A program made the translations under genes and the position numbers. The notes beneath the pieces were generated by a model. That model did no database searches and was not told the origin of the DNA. It was given only the letters and a program-made list of their open reading frames with translations. Shown piece after piece: positions 1 to 9,206 of a stretch of DNA of 64,000 bases (position 1 is the stretch's first letter; every line of letters begins with the position of its first letter). The stretch comes from Streptomyces sp. NBC_00193 (GTDB taxonomy: Bacteria > Actinomycetota > Actinomycetes > Streptomycetales > Streptomycetaceae), in contig NZ_JAPEMM010000001.1 in assembly GCF_026342735.1 (NCBI RefSeq), forward strand, positions 3,224,001 to 3,288,000, read 5' to 3'.

Positions 1-2
1 CG

Positions 3-689
3 GGCTGGAGCCTCGCCCACCAGATCGCCCACCTGCACTGGACCGACCGGGCCTCGCTGCTCGCCCTCACCGACGCCACCGCCTTCGCGGGGCTGGTCGA
101 GGAGGCCCTGAAGGCCCCCGACTCCTTCGTCGACGCGGGCGCCGAGGAGGGCGCCGCGCTGCCCCCGGCCGAGCTGCTCGCCCGCTGGCGCGAGGGTCGC
201 ACCGCGCTCGACGGGGCCCTGGCCGCGGCCTCGCCCGACGCCAAGTTCCCCTGGTACGGGCCGCCGATGAAGGCCGCGTCGATGGCGAGCGCCCGCCTGA
301 TGGAGACCTGGGCGCACGGCCAGGACGTAGCCGACGCGCTCGGCGTGCGCCGCGTGCCGACGGCCCGGCTGCGGCACGTGGCGCGGATCGGAGTGCGGGC
401 GCGCGACTACGCGTACGCGGTACGGGGACTGCCCGCGCCGGTGGGGGAGTTCCGGGTGGAGCTGACGGCTCCGGGAGCCGGCGCCGAGGTGTGGACGTAC
501 GGCCCCGAGGACGCGCCGCAGCGGATCACCGGCCCGGCGCTCGACTTCTGCCTGCTCGTGACCCAGCGCGCCCACCGCGCCGACCTGGCCCTGACGGCGT
601 CCGGCCCCGATGCCGACCGCTGGCTCGACATCGCCCAGGCCTTCGCGGGCCCGGCGGGCCCGGGCCGCACGCCGGGGGCCTCCCGGTGA
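3..689 (+). CDS. TIGR03084-family metal-binding protein, 5' partial
   Basis: The reading frame is open from the window edge, so the N-terminus is missing. The visible part begins GWSLAHQIAHLHWTD and ends at TGA 687-689. It resembles the DinB/mycothiol-dependent maleylpyruvate isomerase-like fold: an HQIAHLH stretch near the visible start and a METWAHGQDVADALG block in the middle, whose His residues would bind a divalent metal in this fold. The family is commonly found beside AtuA and acyl-CoA carboxylase genes, as here. The substrate is unknown. The stop codon overlaps the next gene's GTG by 3 bases, so the genes are probably translationally coupled. Confidence 0.8.
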   Translation, partial: GWSLAHQIAHLHWTDRASLLALTDATAFAGLVEEALKAPDSFVDAGAEEGAALPPAELLARWREGRTALDGALAAASPDAKFPWYGPPMKAASMASARLMETWAHGQDVADALGVRRVPTARLRHVARIGVRARDYAYAVRGLPAPVGEFRVELTAPGAGAEVWTYGPEDAPQRITGPALDFCLLVTQRAHRADLALTASGPDADRWLDIAQAFAGPAGPGRTPGASR

Positions 690-2605
690 CCCGGCGCCCC
701 CTGCTGATCGGGAACGCGTCGGGCTTCTACGGGGACCGCTTCGACGCCCTGCGCGAGATGCTGACGGACGGCCCCCTCGACGTGCTGACCGGGGACTACC
801 TGGCCGAACTGACCATGCTGATCCTCGGCCGCGACCGCCTGAAGAACCCGGAACTCGGCTACGCCAAAACCTTCCTGCGCCAGCTGGAGGAGTGCCTGGG
901 CCTCGCCCACGAGCGGGGCGTACGGCTCGTCGTGAACGCGGGCGGCCTGAACCCGGCGGGACTCGCCGGAGCGGTCCGCGTGCTGGCCGCGAAGCTGTCC
1001 GTCCCCGTCACGGTCGCGCACGTGGAGGGCGACGACCTGATGTCGTCCCCGACGCAGTCACCGACGCCGTACGGGGAGGGCGCGCTCACCGCGAACGCCT
1101 ACCTCGGCGGCGCCGGGATCACGGCCTGCCTGCGGGCGGGCGCGGACGTGGTGGTGACCGGCCGGGTCACGGACGCGGCGCTGGTGAGCGGGCCCGCGGC
1201 CTGGTGGTTCGACTGGTCGCCGCAGGACCACGACCGGCTGGCGGGGGCGGTGGTGGCGGGCCACGTACTGGAGTGCGGGACGCAGGCCACTGGCGGCAAC
1301 TACGCCTTCTTCACCCGCCACGACGTGTCCCGGCTGGGCTTCCCGCTGGCGGAGATCTCCTCGGACGGCTCCTCGGTCGTCACGAAGCACCCCGGCACGG
1401 GCGGAGTCGTCTCCGTCGGTACGGTCACGGCGCAACTCCTCTACGAAACCCAGGGAGTCCGCTACCTCGGCCCCGACGTGACGGCCCGCCTGGACACGGT
1501 CCGGCTGACGCAGGCCGGCCCGGACCGGGTGGCGGTCTCGGGCACCCGGGGGGAAGCCCCGCCCGCGACCCTCAAGGTGGGAGTGACCCGCATCGGGGGC
1601 TGGCGCAACGAGGTCGTCTTCGTCCTGACGGGCCTGGACGTGGACGCGAAGGCGGCGCTGGTGCGGGAGCAGCTGGCCGCCCTGCTCGCGCCGGTGGAGT
1701 CGGTCTCCTGGACGCTGTCCCGTACCGACCACGAGGACGCGCAGACGGAGGAGACCGCGAGCGCGCTGCTCCGCCTGGTCGTCCGGGACCCGTCCCCCGA
1801 CCGGGTGGGCCGCGCCCTGACCTCGGCGGCCATCGAACTGGCCCTGGCCAGCTACCCGGGCTTCCACGTCACCGCCCCTCCGTCCCCGGCCCAGCCGTAC
1901 GGGGTCTTCGAGGCGACCACCGTCCCCGCCGCGGAGGTCCCCCACACGGCGGTCCTCGCGGACGGCACGAGGCTGGAAAATCCAGCCCCTCCGGCGTTTG
2001 AGGAGCGGGGGTCCGGGGGCGGAGCCCCCGAGGGGTCCGGGCGGAGCCCGGTTTCGGGAAGGGGCGGGGTGGGGGAAAGCCCCGCAGGGCCCACCGCCCC
2101 CGAGCCGCAGCCGCAGGCCGCCCCCACCCGCCGGGTGCCGCTCGGCACCCTCGTCGGGGCCCGCAGCGGCGACAAGGGCGGGGACGCCAACGTCGGGGTG
2201 TGGGCCGAGACCGACCCCGCCTGGGAGTGGCTCCGCACCACCCTCACCGTCGACACCTTCAAGGCGCTGCTCCCCGAAACCGCCCCCCTGGAGGTGACCC
2301 GCCACGAACTCCCCAACCTCCGCTCCCTCAACTTCACCATCGCCCGGATCCTCGGCGACGGCGTAGCCTCCGGCCACCGCTTCGACCCCCAGGCCAAGGC
2401 CCTCGGCGAATGGCTCCGCTCCCGCCACGTGGACATCCCGGCAGCCCTGCTGGAGCCCCCCGCGGCACACCCCGCGGCCCCGGCACACCCCGCGGCCCCG
2501 GCACCGCCCGCGGCCCCGGCACCGCCCGCGGAGACGCCCGCAGCCCCGTCGCCGCCGCCCGCGGAGATCCCCGTACCCACCACCGCCCCGGAGGGGACCC
2601 CGTGA
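686..2605 (+). CDS. AtuA-family acyclic terpene utilization protein (DUF1446) carrying an in-frame repeat insertion
   Basis: About 639 residues from GTG 686, which overlaps the preceding TGA. The N-terminal ~430 residues match the AtuA family (LLIGNASGFYGDR, VNAGGLNPAGLAGAVR, TGRVTDAALV). The C-terminal AtuA-like ferredoxin-fold domain begins at VPLGTLVGARSGDKGGDANVG, around residue 485. AtuA-type proteins accompany geranyl- and methylcrotonyl-CoA carboxylase genes in terpene and leucine catabolism; their biochemical role is not settled. Two oddities stand out. The linker between the domains is encoded by a copy of the dispersed palindromic repeat (1973-2094), read in frame as a Gly/Pro/Glu-rich segment. 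The C-terminus ends in an Ala/Pro tail encoded by an 18-bp tandem repeat. Both insertions avoid the conserved domains, so the protein may still work. Confidence 0.85.
   Translation: MTRRPLLIGNASGFYGDRFDALREMLTDGPLDVLTGDYLAELTMLILGRDRLKNPELGYAKTFLRQLEECLGLAHERGVRLVVNAGGLNPAGLAGAVRVLAAKLSVPVTVAHVEGDDLMSSPTQSPTPYGEGALTANAYLGGAGITACLRAGADVVVTGRVTDAALVSGPAAWWFDWSPQDHDRLAGAVVAGHVLECGTQATGGNYAFFTRHDVSRLGFPLAEISSDGSSVVTKHPGTGGVVSVGTVTAQLLYETQGVRYLGPDVTARLDTVRLTQAGPDRVAVSGTRGEAPPATLKVGVTRIGGWRNEVVFVLTGLDVDAKAALVREQLAALLAPVESVSWTLSRTDHEDAQTEETASALLRLVVRDPSPDRVGRALTSAAIELALASYPGFHVTAPPSPAQPYGVFEATTVPAAEVPHTAVLADGTRLENPAPPAFEERGSGGGAPEGSGRSPVSGRGGVGESPAGPTAPEPQPQAAPTRRVPLGTLVGARSGDKGGDANVGVWAETDPAWEWLRTTLTVDTFKALLPETAPLEVTRHELPNLRSLNFTIARILGDGVASGHRFDPQAKALGEWLRSRHVDIPAALLEPPAAHPAAPAHPAAPAPPAAPAPPAETPAAPSPPPAEIPVPTTAPEGTP
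1973..2094. repeat. Dispersed palindromic repeat, half-copy inside atuA
   Basis: The segment holds the core CTCCGGCGTTTGAGG followed by nested GC palindromes (GGGGGCGGAGCCCCC) and a GGAAAGCCCCGCAGGGC end. It matches the centre and right half of the elements at 7397-7652 and 20681-20925. Those copies lie between genes; this one lies within a coding frame and keeps it open. Confidence 0.8.
2464..2530 (+). repeat. 18-bp tandem repeat in the atuA 3' end
   Basis: About four imperfect copies of an 18-bp unit (CACACCCCGCGGCCCCGG and variants) encode an Ala/Pro-rich tail downstream of the last conserved AtuA domain. This looks like replication-slippage expansion. Confidence 0.7.
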
Positions 2606-4200
2606 CCCGCCTCAAGAGCGCCGTCGACCCGCTCGCCCCCGAGCACGCGCAGGCCCGTACCGCCGCCCTGGAACGCCTCGCCGAGCTCGATGCCGCGCAC
2701 GCCGCGGCCCTCGCCGGCGGCGGCGAGAAGTACACCGCCCGCCACAAGGACCGCGGCAAGCTCCTCGCCCGCGAGCGCGTCGAGCTGCTCCTCGACCCGG
2801 ACACCCCCTTCCTGGAGCTGTCCCCGCTCGCCGCCTGGGGCAGCGACTACCCGGTCGGCGCCTCGATGGTCACCGGCATCGGCACCGTCGAGGGCGTCGC
2901 ATGCCTGATCACCGCCAACGACCCCACGGTCCGCGGCGGCGCCTCCAACCCCTGGACGCTCAAGAAGGCCCTGCGGGCCAACGAGATCGCCCGGCAGAAC
3001 AGGCTCCCCTGCATCAGCCTCGTCGAGTCCGGCGGCGCCGATCTCCCCTCCCAGAAGGAGATCTTCATCCCGGGCGGCGCCATCTTCCGCGACCTCACCC
3101 GGCTCTCGGCCGACGGCGTGCCCACCATCGCCGTCGTGTTCGGCAATTCCACCGCCGGAGGCGCGTACATCCCCGGCATGTCCGACCACACCATCATGAT
3201 CAAGGACCGCTCCAAGGTGTTCCTGGGAGGCCCGCCGCTCGTCAAGATGGCCACCGGCGAGGAGAGCGACGACGAGTCCCTCGGCGGAGCCGACATGCAC
3301 GCCCGGACCTCCGGCCTCGCCGACTACTACGCCCTCGACGAGCACGACGCCATCCGCCAGGCCCGCCGCGTCGTCGCCCGCCTCAACCACCGCAAGGCCC
3401 AGCCCGATCCGGCGCGCGCCGAGGAACCCCTCCACGACCCGGAGGAACTCCTCGGGATGGTCCCCGCCGACCTCAAAACCCCCTTCGACCCCCGCGAGGT
3501 CATCGCCCGGATCGTCGACGCCTCCGACTTCGACGAGTTCAAGCCCCTGTACGGCACCAGCCTGGTCACCGGCTGGGCGAGCCTGCACGGCTACCCGGTC
3601 GGCATCCTCGCCAACGCCCAAGGGGTGCTGTTCAGCGCGGAATCGCAGAAGGCGGCCCAGTTCATCCAGCTCGCCAACCAGCGCGACATCCCGCTCCTCT
3701 TCCTCCACAACACCACCGGCTACATGGTCGGCAAGGAGTACGAGCAGGGCGGCATCATCAAGCACGGCTCGATGATGATCAACGCGGTCTCGAACTCGAA
3801 GGTCCCCCACCTCTCCGTCCTGATCGGCGCCAGTTACGGCGCCGGCCACTACGGCATGTGCGGCCGCGCCTACGAGCCCCGCTTCCTCTTCGCCTGGCCC
3901 AGCGCCAAGTCCGCCGTCATGGGCCCCGCCCAGCTCGCCGGCGTGCTCTCGATCGTCTCCCGCCAGTCCGCCGCGGCGAAGGGACAGCCCTACGACGAAG
4001 AGGCCGACGCCGGCATGCGCGCCTTCGTCGAGGCGCAGATCGAGTCCGAGTCCCTGCCCATGTTCCTGTCGGGACGGCTGTACGACGACGGGGTCATCGA
4101 CCCGCGCGACACCCGAACCGTCCTCGGCCTGTGCCTGTCGGCCGTCCACAACGCCCCCGTCGAGGGCGCCCGTGGCGGCTTCGGCGTCTTCCGGATGTGA
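2602..4200 (+). CDS. Acyl-CoA carboxylase, carboxyltransferase (beta) subunit
   Basis: 532 residues from GTG 2602, overlapping the atuA stop (GTGA). This is the usual length of methylcrotonyl-CoA or geranyl-CoA carboxylase beta subunits. Two crotonase-type halves are visible: N-terminal GGEKYTARHKDRGKLLARER and GGAYIPGMSDHTIMI, and C-terminal NNTTGYMVGKEYEQGG and IGASYGAGHYGMCGRAYEPR. It transfers the carboxyl group from carboxybiotin on the alpha subunit (next gene) to an enoyl-CoA. The neighbouring AtuA and acyl-CoA dehydrogenase favour a methylcrotonyl- or geranyl-type substrate over propionyl-CoA. Sequence alone does not settle which. Confidence 0.9.
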   Translation: MTRLKSAVDPLAPEHAQARTAALERLAELDAAHAAALAGGGEKYTARHKDRGKLLARERVELLLDPDTPFLELSPLAAWGSDYPVGASMVTGIGTVEGVACLITANDPTVRGGASNPWTLKKALRANEIARQNRLPCISLVESGGADLPSQKEIFIPGGAIFRDLTRLSADGVPTIAVVFGNSTAGGAYIPGMSDHTIMIKDRSKVFLGGPPLVKMATGEESDDESLGGADMHARTSGLADYYALDEHDAIRQARRVVARLNHRKAQPDPARAEEPLHDPEELLGMVPADLKTPFDPREVIARIVDASDFDEFKPLYGTSLVTGWASLHGYPVGILANAQGVLFSAESQKAAQFIQLANQRDIPLLFLHNTTGYMVGKEYEQGGIIKHGSMMINAVSNSKVPHLSVLIGASYGAGHYGMCGRAYEPRFLFAWPSAKSAVMGPAQLAGVLSIVSRQSAAAKGQPYDEEADAGMRAFVEAQIESESLPMFLSGRLYDDGVIDPRDTRTVLGLCLSAVHNAPVEGARGGFGVFRM

Positions 4201-4208
4201 GCCCGCAC

Positions 4209-6161
4209 ATGACTCTGAACACCCCCCAGACCACGCCTCTCACCTCCCTCCTGGTCGCCAACCGCGGCGAGATCGCCGTCCGGGTCTTCCGCACCGCCCG
4301 CGAGATGGGCCTGGCCACCGTCGCCGTCCACTCCGACCCCGACGCCGACGCCCTGCACGTCCGCACGGCCGACGCGGCCGTACGGCTGCCCGGCGCGGCC
4401 CCCGCCGACACCTACCTGCGCGGAGACCTGGTCATCGCGGCCGCCCTCGCGGCGGGCGCCGACGCCGTGCACCCCGGCTACGGGTTCCTCTCCGAGAACG
4501 CCGACTTCGCCCGTGCCGTCCGCGCCGCCGGGCTCACCTGGGTCGGCCCGCCGCCCGGGGCCATGGAGGCCATGGCCTCCAAGACCCGGGCCAAGGAGCT
4601 GATGCGCGCCGCCGGAGTCCCGCTCCTGGACCCCGTCGACCCGCACGCGGCCACCGCGGCCGACCTCCCGCTGCTCCTCAAGGCCGCGGCGGGCGGCGGC
4701 GGCCGCGGGATGCGGGTGGTCCGGGACCTCGACTCCCTCAAGGAATCCCTCGAAGCCGCCTCCGCCGAGGCGCTGTCCGCGTTCGGCGACGGAGAGGTGT
4801 TCGCCGAGCCCTACGTGGAGCGCGGCCGCCACGTCGAGGTGCAGATCCTCGCCGACTCCCACGGCACCGTCTGGGCGCTCGGCACCCGCGACTGCTCCCT
4901 CCAGCGGCGCCACCAGAAGGTCATCGAGGAAGCCCCCGCGCCCGGCCTCCCCGAGGCCCTGCGCAGCGCCCTCCACGAGGCCGCCGTGGCCGCCGCCCGT
5001 GCGGTCTCGTACGAGGGCGCGGGCACGGTGGAGTTCCTCGTCACCGCCGAGGGCCGCCCGTACTTCCTGGAGATGAACACCCGCCTCCAGGTGGAACACC
5101 CCGTCACCGAAGCGGTCTTCGGGATCGACCTCGTCGCCCTGCAACTGCGGATCGCCGAGGGCGCCGCCCTGCCCCTGCAGCCGCCCACCCCCGCCGGACA
5201 CGCCGTCGAGGCCCGCCTCTACGCCGAGGACCCGGCCGAGGACTGGCGTCCGCAGACCGGGACCCTGCACACCCTCACCGTCCTCTCCCCGGTCCGCGTG
5301 GACACCGGTTTCACCGACGGGGACACCGTCTCCGTCCACTACGACGCCATGCTGGCCAAGGTCGTCGCCCATGCCCCGACCCGATCCGAGGCGGTCCGCG
5401 CCCTGGCGCACGCCCTCGCCGGAGCCCGGATCCACGGACTGACCACCAACCGCGAGCTCCTCGTACGGTCCCTGCGGCACCCGGAGTTCGCGGCGGCCCG
5501 GCTCGACACCGGGTTCTACGAGCGCCACCTGCCCGCCCTCACCGATGCGGCCCCGGACGACCCGGCCCCCGCGCTCTGCGCGCTCGCCGCCGCCCTCGCC
5601 GAGGCCGCCCCCGAGCCGGACGCCCCCCTCGCCACCCGCCTCGGCGGCTGGCGCAACCTCCGCTCCCAGCCGCAGAGCCGCCGCTACACGGCTGCCGGGA
5701 CCGCGTACGAGGTCCGCTACCACCCGGCCCGCAGCGGCCCCCCGGAGCTCCCCGACCACCCCGGTGTCCGGGTCCTGTCCGCCGCGCGGCACCTGGTGAC
5801 CCTCGAAGTGGACGGCGTCCGGCGGCTGTTCCACGTGAAACATAAATCGAACACGGCCTACGTGGACTCCGTGCTCGGCTCCCACGCCCTGACCGCCGTC
5901 CCCCGGTTCGAGGACCCCCAGGACCGCACCGAACCGGGCTCCCTGCTCGCCCCCATGCCCGGCACCGTCGTCCGCGTCGCCGAGGGCCTCGCCCCCGGCA
6001 GCCCCGTCACCGCCGGGCAGCCCCTGCTCTGGCTGGAGGCCATGAAGATGGAACACCGCATCCTCGCGCCCGCCTCCGGCACGCTCACCGCGCTCCACGC
6101 CGTCACCGGCCAACAGGTCGAATTCGGCGCCCTGCTCGCCGTAGTCCAGGAGGAAGCATGA
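4209..6161 (+). CDS. Acyl-CoA carboxylase alpha subunit (biotin carboxylase + biotin carrier)
   Basis: 650 residues from ATG 4209, 8 bp after the beta subunit. The biotin carboxylase domain covers roughly residues 1-450: LLVANRGEIAVRVFRTARE at the start, HPGYGFLSENADFA, the ATP-grasp Gly loop AAGGGGRGMRVV near residue 160, and FLEMNTRLQVEHPVTE. A middle domain follows. The C-terminal biotinyl domain has EAMKMEH with the acceptor Lys at about residue 613. It carboxylates its own biotin using ATP and bicarbonate and works with the beta subunit just upstream. Its stop overlaps the next ATG (ATGA). Confidence 0.93.
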   Translation: MTLNTPQTTPLTSLLVANRGEIAVRVFRTAREMGLATVAVHSDPDADALHVRTADAAVRLPGAAPADTYLRGDLVIAAALAAGADAVHPGYGFLSENADFARAVRAAGLTWVGPPPGAMEAMASKTRAKELMRAAGVPLLDPVDPHAATAADLPLLLKAAAGGGGRGMRVVRDLDSLKESLEAASAEALSAFGDGEVFAEPYVERGRHVEVQILADSHGTVWALGTRDCSLQRRHQKVIEEAPAPGLPEALRSALHEAAVAAARAVSYEGAGTVEFLVTAEGRPYFLEMNTRLQVEHPVTEAVFGIDLVALQLRIAEGAALPLQPPTPAGHAVEARLYAEDPAEDWRPQTGTLHTLTVLSPVRVDTGFTDGDTVSVHYDAMLAKVVAHAPTRSEAVRALAHALAGARIHGLTTNRELLVRSLRHPEFAAARLDTGFYERHLPALTDAAPDDPAPALCALAAALAEAAPEPDAPLATRLGGWRNLRSQPQSRRYTAAGTAYEVRYHPARSGPPELPDHPGVRVLSAARHLVTLEVDGVRRLFHVKHKSNTAYVDSVLGSHALTAVPRFEDPQDRTEPGSLLAPMPGTVVRVAEGLAPGSPVTAGQPLLWLEAMKMEHRILAPASGTLTALHAVTGQQVEFGALLAVVQEEA

Positions 6162-7333
6162 GCTCCACCCCCGGCACGACCCCACTGGAATCCAAGGAAC
6201 ACCAGGCCCTGCGCGCGGCGGTCGCCGCCCTCGGCCGCAAGTACGGGCGCGAGTACCTCGCCCGCATCGCCCGGGAGGGCGGCCACCCCGACGAACTGTG
6301 GGCGGACGCAGCCAAACTGGGCTACCTCGGGGTCAACCTCCCCGAGGAGTACGGCGGCGGGGGCGGCGGCATCGCCGAACTGTCCATCGTCCTTGAGGAA
6401 CTCGGCGCCGCGGGCTGCCCGCTGCTCATGATGGTCGTCTCGCCCGCCATCTGCGGCACGGTCATCGCCCGCTTCGGCACCGAGGAGCAGAAGCGGGCCT
6501 GGCTCCCCGGCCTCGCCGACGGCACCCGCACCATGGCCTTCGGCATCACCGAACCCGACGCCGGCTCCAATTCCCACCGCATCACCACCACCGCCCGCCG
6601 CGACGGCGACGACTGGGTCCTCACCGGCCGCAAGGTCTTCATCTCCGGCGTGGACATCGCGGATGCCACCCTGATCGTGGGCCGCACGGAAGACGCCCGG
6701 ACGGGCAGCCTCAAGCCCTGCCTGTTCATCGTCCCCCGCGAGGCCGAGGGCTTCGCCTACACCCCCATCGACATGGAACTCCAGGCGGCGGAGAAGCAGT
6801 TCGAGCTGGTCCTGGACGACGTACGCCTGCCCTCCTCCGCCCTGGTCGGCGACGAGGACGCGGGCCTGCTCCAGCTCTTCGCGGGCCTCAACCCCGAGCG
6901 CGTCATGACCGCCGCCTTCGCCATCGGCATGGGCCGCTACGCCCTCTCCCGGGCCGTCGACTACGCGAAGACCCGCCAGGTCTGGAAGGCCCCCATCGGC
7001 GCCCACCAGGCCATCGCCCACCCCCTGGCGGCGGCGCACATCGACCTCGAACTGGCCCGCCTGATGATGCAGAAGGCGGCCCACCTCTACGACGCCGGTG
7101 ACGACATGGGGGCGGGCGAGGCCGCGAACATGGCGAAGTACGCCGCGGGGGAGGCGTGCGTCCGCGCGGTGGACCAGTCGGTCCACACCCTGGGCGGCAA
7201 CGGCCTCACCCGCGAATACGGCCTGGCCGCGCTGATCGTCGCCTCGCGCGTGGCGAGGATCGCCCCGGTCAGCCGAGAGATGATCCTCAACTTCATCTCC
7301 CACCAAACCCTGGGCCTGCCCAAGTCGTACTGA
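6158..7333 (+). CDS. Acyl-CoA dehydrogenase
   Basis: 391 residues, starting in an ATGA overlap with the carboxylase alpha gene. Family signatures: FGITEPDAGSNSHRI (FAD/substrate region), VLTGRKVFISG, and the C-terminal TLGGNGLTREYGLAAL. It would oxidise an acyl-CoA to the enoyl-CoA that the carboxylase then uses, for example isovaleryl- or citronellyl-type substrates. It closes the five-gene overlapping operon; a 412-bp gene-free stretch follows. Confidence 0.88.
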   Translation: MSSTPGTTPLESKEHQALRAAVAALGRKYGREYLARIAREGGHPDELWADAAKLGYLGVNLPEEYGGGGGGIAELSIVLEELGAAGCPLLMMVVSPAICGTVIARFGTEEQKRAWLPGLADGTRTMAFGITEPDAGSNSHRITTTARRDGDDWVLTGRKVFISGVDIADATLIVGRTEDARTGSLKPCLFIVPREAEGFAYTPIDMELQAAEKQFELVLDDVRLPSSALVGDEDAGLLQLFAGLNPERVMTAAFAIGMGRYALSRAVDYAKTRQVWKAPIGAHQAIAHPLAAAHIDLELARLMMQKAAHLYDAGDDMGAGEAANMAKYAAGEACVRAVDQSVHTLGGNGLTREYGLAALIVASRVARIAPVSREMILNFISHQTLGLPKSY

Positions 7334-7745
7334 TTCCTTCTGGACGCGGAGCTCGCGCCGCTGCGCGGAACTCCGTCCGGCGGCGGCGGGTCGGGGCTGC
7401 CGCCCCTGCGGGGCGAGGTCCCCTACCCGCCCTTCGCCCGTTCCCCGGGGCTCCGCCCCGGACCCGTTGCCGCGTGCGGCGCCGTTGCCGGGGGCCAGCC
7501 CCCGGACCCCCGCTCCTCAAACGCCGGAGGGGCTGGAAGATCCAGCCTCGCCGGCGTTTGAGGCGCGGGGTCTGGGGCGGAGCCCCAGGGGGTCCGGGCA
7601 GCGCCCGGGGAACGGTGGAAGGGCGGGGCGGGGACTTCGCCCCGCAGGGCCGGCCATCGGCAGCCCACCGGAGCCCGCCGCAGGCGACCCGCATACCCTC
7701 CCCGGAGGGGTTCCCGACCGACCGACCACCCCCTCCGGAGGAGAC
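7334..7745. other. Gene-free spacer between two catabolic units
   Basis: 412 bp without a convincing gene. Most of it is the palindromic repeat at 7397-7652. The last 90 bp precede the enoyl-CoA hydratase and contain its ribosome-binding site GGAGGAGAC at 7736-7744. Confidence 0.7.
7397..7652. repeat. Dispersed palindromic repeat, full copy A
   Basis: About 256 bp arranged as one large imperfect inverted repeat. Outer arms read CCCTGCGGGGCGA...TCGCCCCGCAGGG, intermediate arms ACCCGCCCTT...AAGGGCGGGG, and inner arms CTCAAACGCCGG...CCGGCGTTTGAG around a short centre GGAAGATCC. The same element recurs at 20681-20925 and, as a half, inside atuA. No coding capacity is evident, so it may be a non-autonomous palindromic unit. 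As RNA it would form an extensive hairpin that could end transcription of the upstream operon. Confidence 0.8.
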
Positions 7746-8489
7746 ATGCCCCCACTGGTCCACGCCGCGCGAACGCCCGGCCTCACCACCCTCACCCTCG
7801 ACTCCCCGGCCAACCGCAACGCCCTCTCCGCCACCCTGGTCGAGGAACTCCGTACGGCCCTCGCGACCGCCGCAGCGGAACCCTCCACCCGGGCCGTGGT
7901 CCTCACCCACACCGGCACTACCTTCTGCGCCGGCGCCGACCTCAAGTCCCCCTGCGACCCGGCGGACTTCCTGGCCCTGCTCCGCGAGATCGCCGAACTG
8001 TCCAAGCCCGTCGTCGCCCGCGTCACCGGCCACGTCCGCGCGGGCGGCCTCGGACTGCTCGGCGTCTGCGACATCGCCGCCGCCGGGCAGGCGTCCACGT
8101 ACGCCTTCACCGAGACGCACCTCGGCGTCGTCCCGGCCGTGATCTCCGCGCCGCTGCTCCCGCGCCTGGACCCCCGCGCCGCGGCCCGTTACTTCCTGAC
8201 CGCCGAGGTCTTCGACGCCGCCGAGGCCACCCGCATCGGCCTGCTCACCCTCCACACCCCGGACGCGGACGTCGACAAGGTGCTCGCCCCCGTCCTGGAA
8301 GGCCTGCTCAAGGCCGGCCCCGAGGCCCTGGCCGCGACGAAGCGCCTGGTCACCGCCCCGGTACGGGCCGCCCTGGAGCGGGACGGAGCCGCCCTCACCG
8401 AACTGTCCGCCCGGCACTTCGCCTCCGCCGAGGCCCGCGAGGGCATCAGCGCCCGCTTCGAGCGACGGGACCCGTCATGGCTACGGTGA
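7746..8489 (+). CDS. Enoyl-CoA hydratase/isomerase family protein
   Basis: 247 residues from ATG 7746 with GGAGGAGAC just upstream. Crotonase features: LDSPANRNALS near the N-terminus, the oxyanion-hole segment GTTFCAGADLK near residue 60, and HVRAGGLGLLGVCDIAAA. The catalytic Glu usual in hydratases was not identified with certainty, so the reaction could be hydration, isomerisation or C-C cleavage. The gene overlaps the following tetR by 13 bp, suggesting that the regulator controls this pathway. Confidence 0.85.
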   Translation: MPPLVHAARTPGLTTLTLDSPANRNALSATLVEELRTALATAAAEPSTRAVVLTHTGTTFCAGADLKSPCDPADFLALLREIAELSKPVVARVTGHVRAGGLGLLGVCDIAAAGQASTYAFTETHLGVVPAVISAPLLPRLDPRAAARYFLTAEVFDAAEATRIGLLTLHTPDADVDKVLAPVLEGLLKAGPEALAATKRLVTAPVRAALERDGAALTELSARHFASAEAREGISARFERRDPSWLR

Positions 8490-9106
8490 CCACGGAAACC
8501 GGCCCGGCGGACCAGACCGGCCCGACCGCCCCCAAGCAGGCCCGCAGCCGGGTCACCCGCCGCCACCTCCTCGAAGCGGCCGTCTCCTGCCTCGCCGAGC
8601 AGGGCTGGGCCGGATCCACCGTCGCCGTGGTCGCGGAGCGCGCCGGCGTCTCGCGCGGGGCGGCCCAGCACCACTTCCGCACCCGCGAGGAACTGTTCAC
8701 GGCGGCCGTCGAGTACATGGCCGAGGAGCGCTCCACCGCCCTGCTGGACCTCTTCCCGCGCGGCGGGCCCGCGGCGGCCCGCGCAGACGTCGTCGAGGCC
8801 CTCATCGACCTGTACACCGGCCCGATGTTCCGCGCCGCCCTCCAGCTCTGGGTCGCGGCCTCCCACGAGGAGCAGCTGCGCCCCCGGGTGGCGGAGCTGG
8901 AGGCCCGCGTGGGCCGGGAGACCCACCGCATGGCCGTGGAGCTGCTGGGCGCGGACGAGTCCGTCCCGGGCGTACGGGAGACCGTGCAGGGCCTGCTCGA
9001 CATGGCCCGCGGCCTGGGCCTGGCCAACGTCCTCACCGACGACACCGCCCGCCGGGCGCGGGTGGTCGCCCAATGGGCCCGGATCCTGGACTCGGAACTG
9101 GGCTGA
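8477..9106 (+). CDS. TetR/AcrR-family transcriptional regulator
   Basis: 209 residues; ATG 8477 lies inside the end of the enoyl-CoA hydratase gene. The N-terminal helix-turn-helix is clear ([47 protein letters not shown]; about residues 28-75). The ligand domain is not recognisable. Co-transcription with fatty-acyl/enoyl-CoA genes suggests an acyl-CoA-responsive repressor, but no operator could be tied to it. A strong terminator follows immediately. Confidence 0.88.
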   Translation: MATVTTETGPADQTGPTAPKQARSRVTRRHLLEAAVSCLAEQGWAGSTVAVVAERAGVSRGAAQHHFRTREELFTAAVEYMAEERSTALLDLFPRGGPAAARADVVEALIDLYTGPMFRAALQLWVAASHEEQLRPRVAELEARVGRETHRMAVELLGADESVPGVRETVQGLLDMARGLGLANVLTDDTARRARVVAQWARILDSELG

Positions 9107-9124
9107 GACCGCCCCCCCACAACG

Positions 9125-9164
9125 CGAAGGGCGCCGCACCCCCGAGGGGATGCGGCGCCCTTCG
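9125..9164. terminator. Bidirectional hairpin terminator
   Basis: Perfect 14-bp arms CGAAGGGCGCCGCA / TGCGGCGCCCTTCG with a 12-nt loop, between the converging tetR (+) and citrate synthase (-) genes. Confidence 0.85.
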
Positions 9165-9206
9165 TCACGGCGGCCCTGTGCGGGGGCAGCCGGCGCGGTC
9201 GTTCGC

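Noticed and set aside
610..2001. 463-codon frame overlapping atuA
   Set aside because: Arg/Pro/Gly-rich shadow of AtuA with no family similarity.
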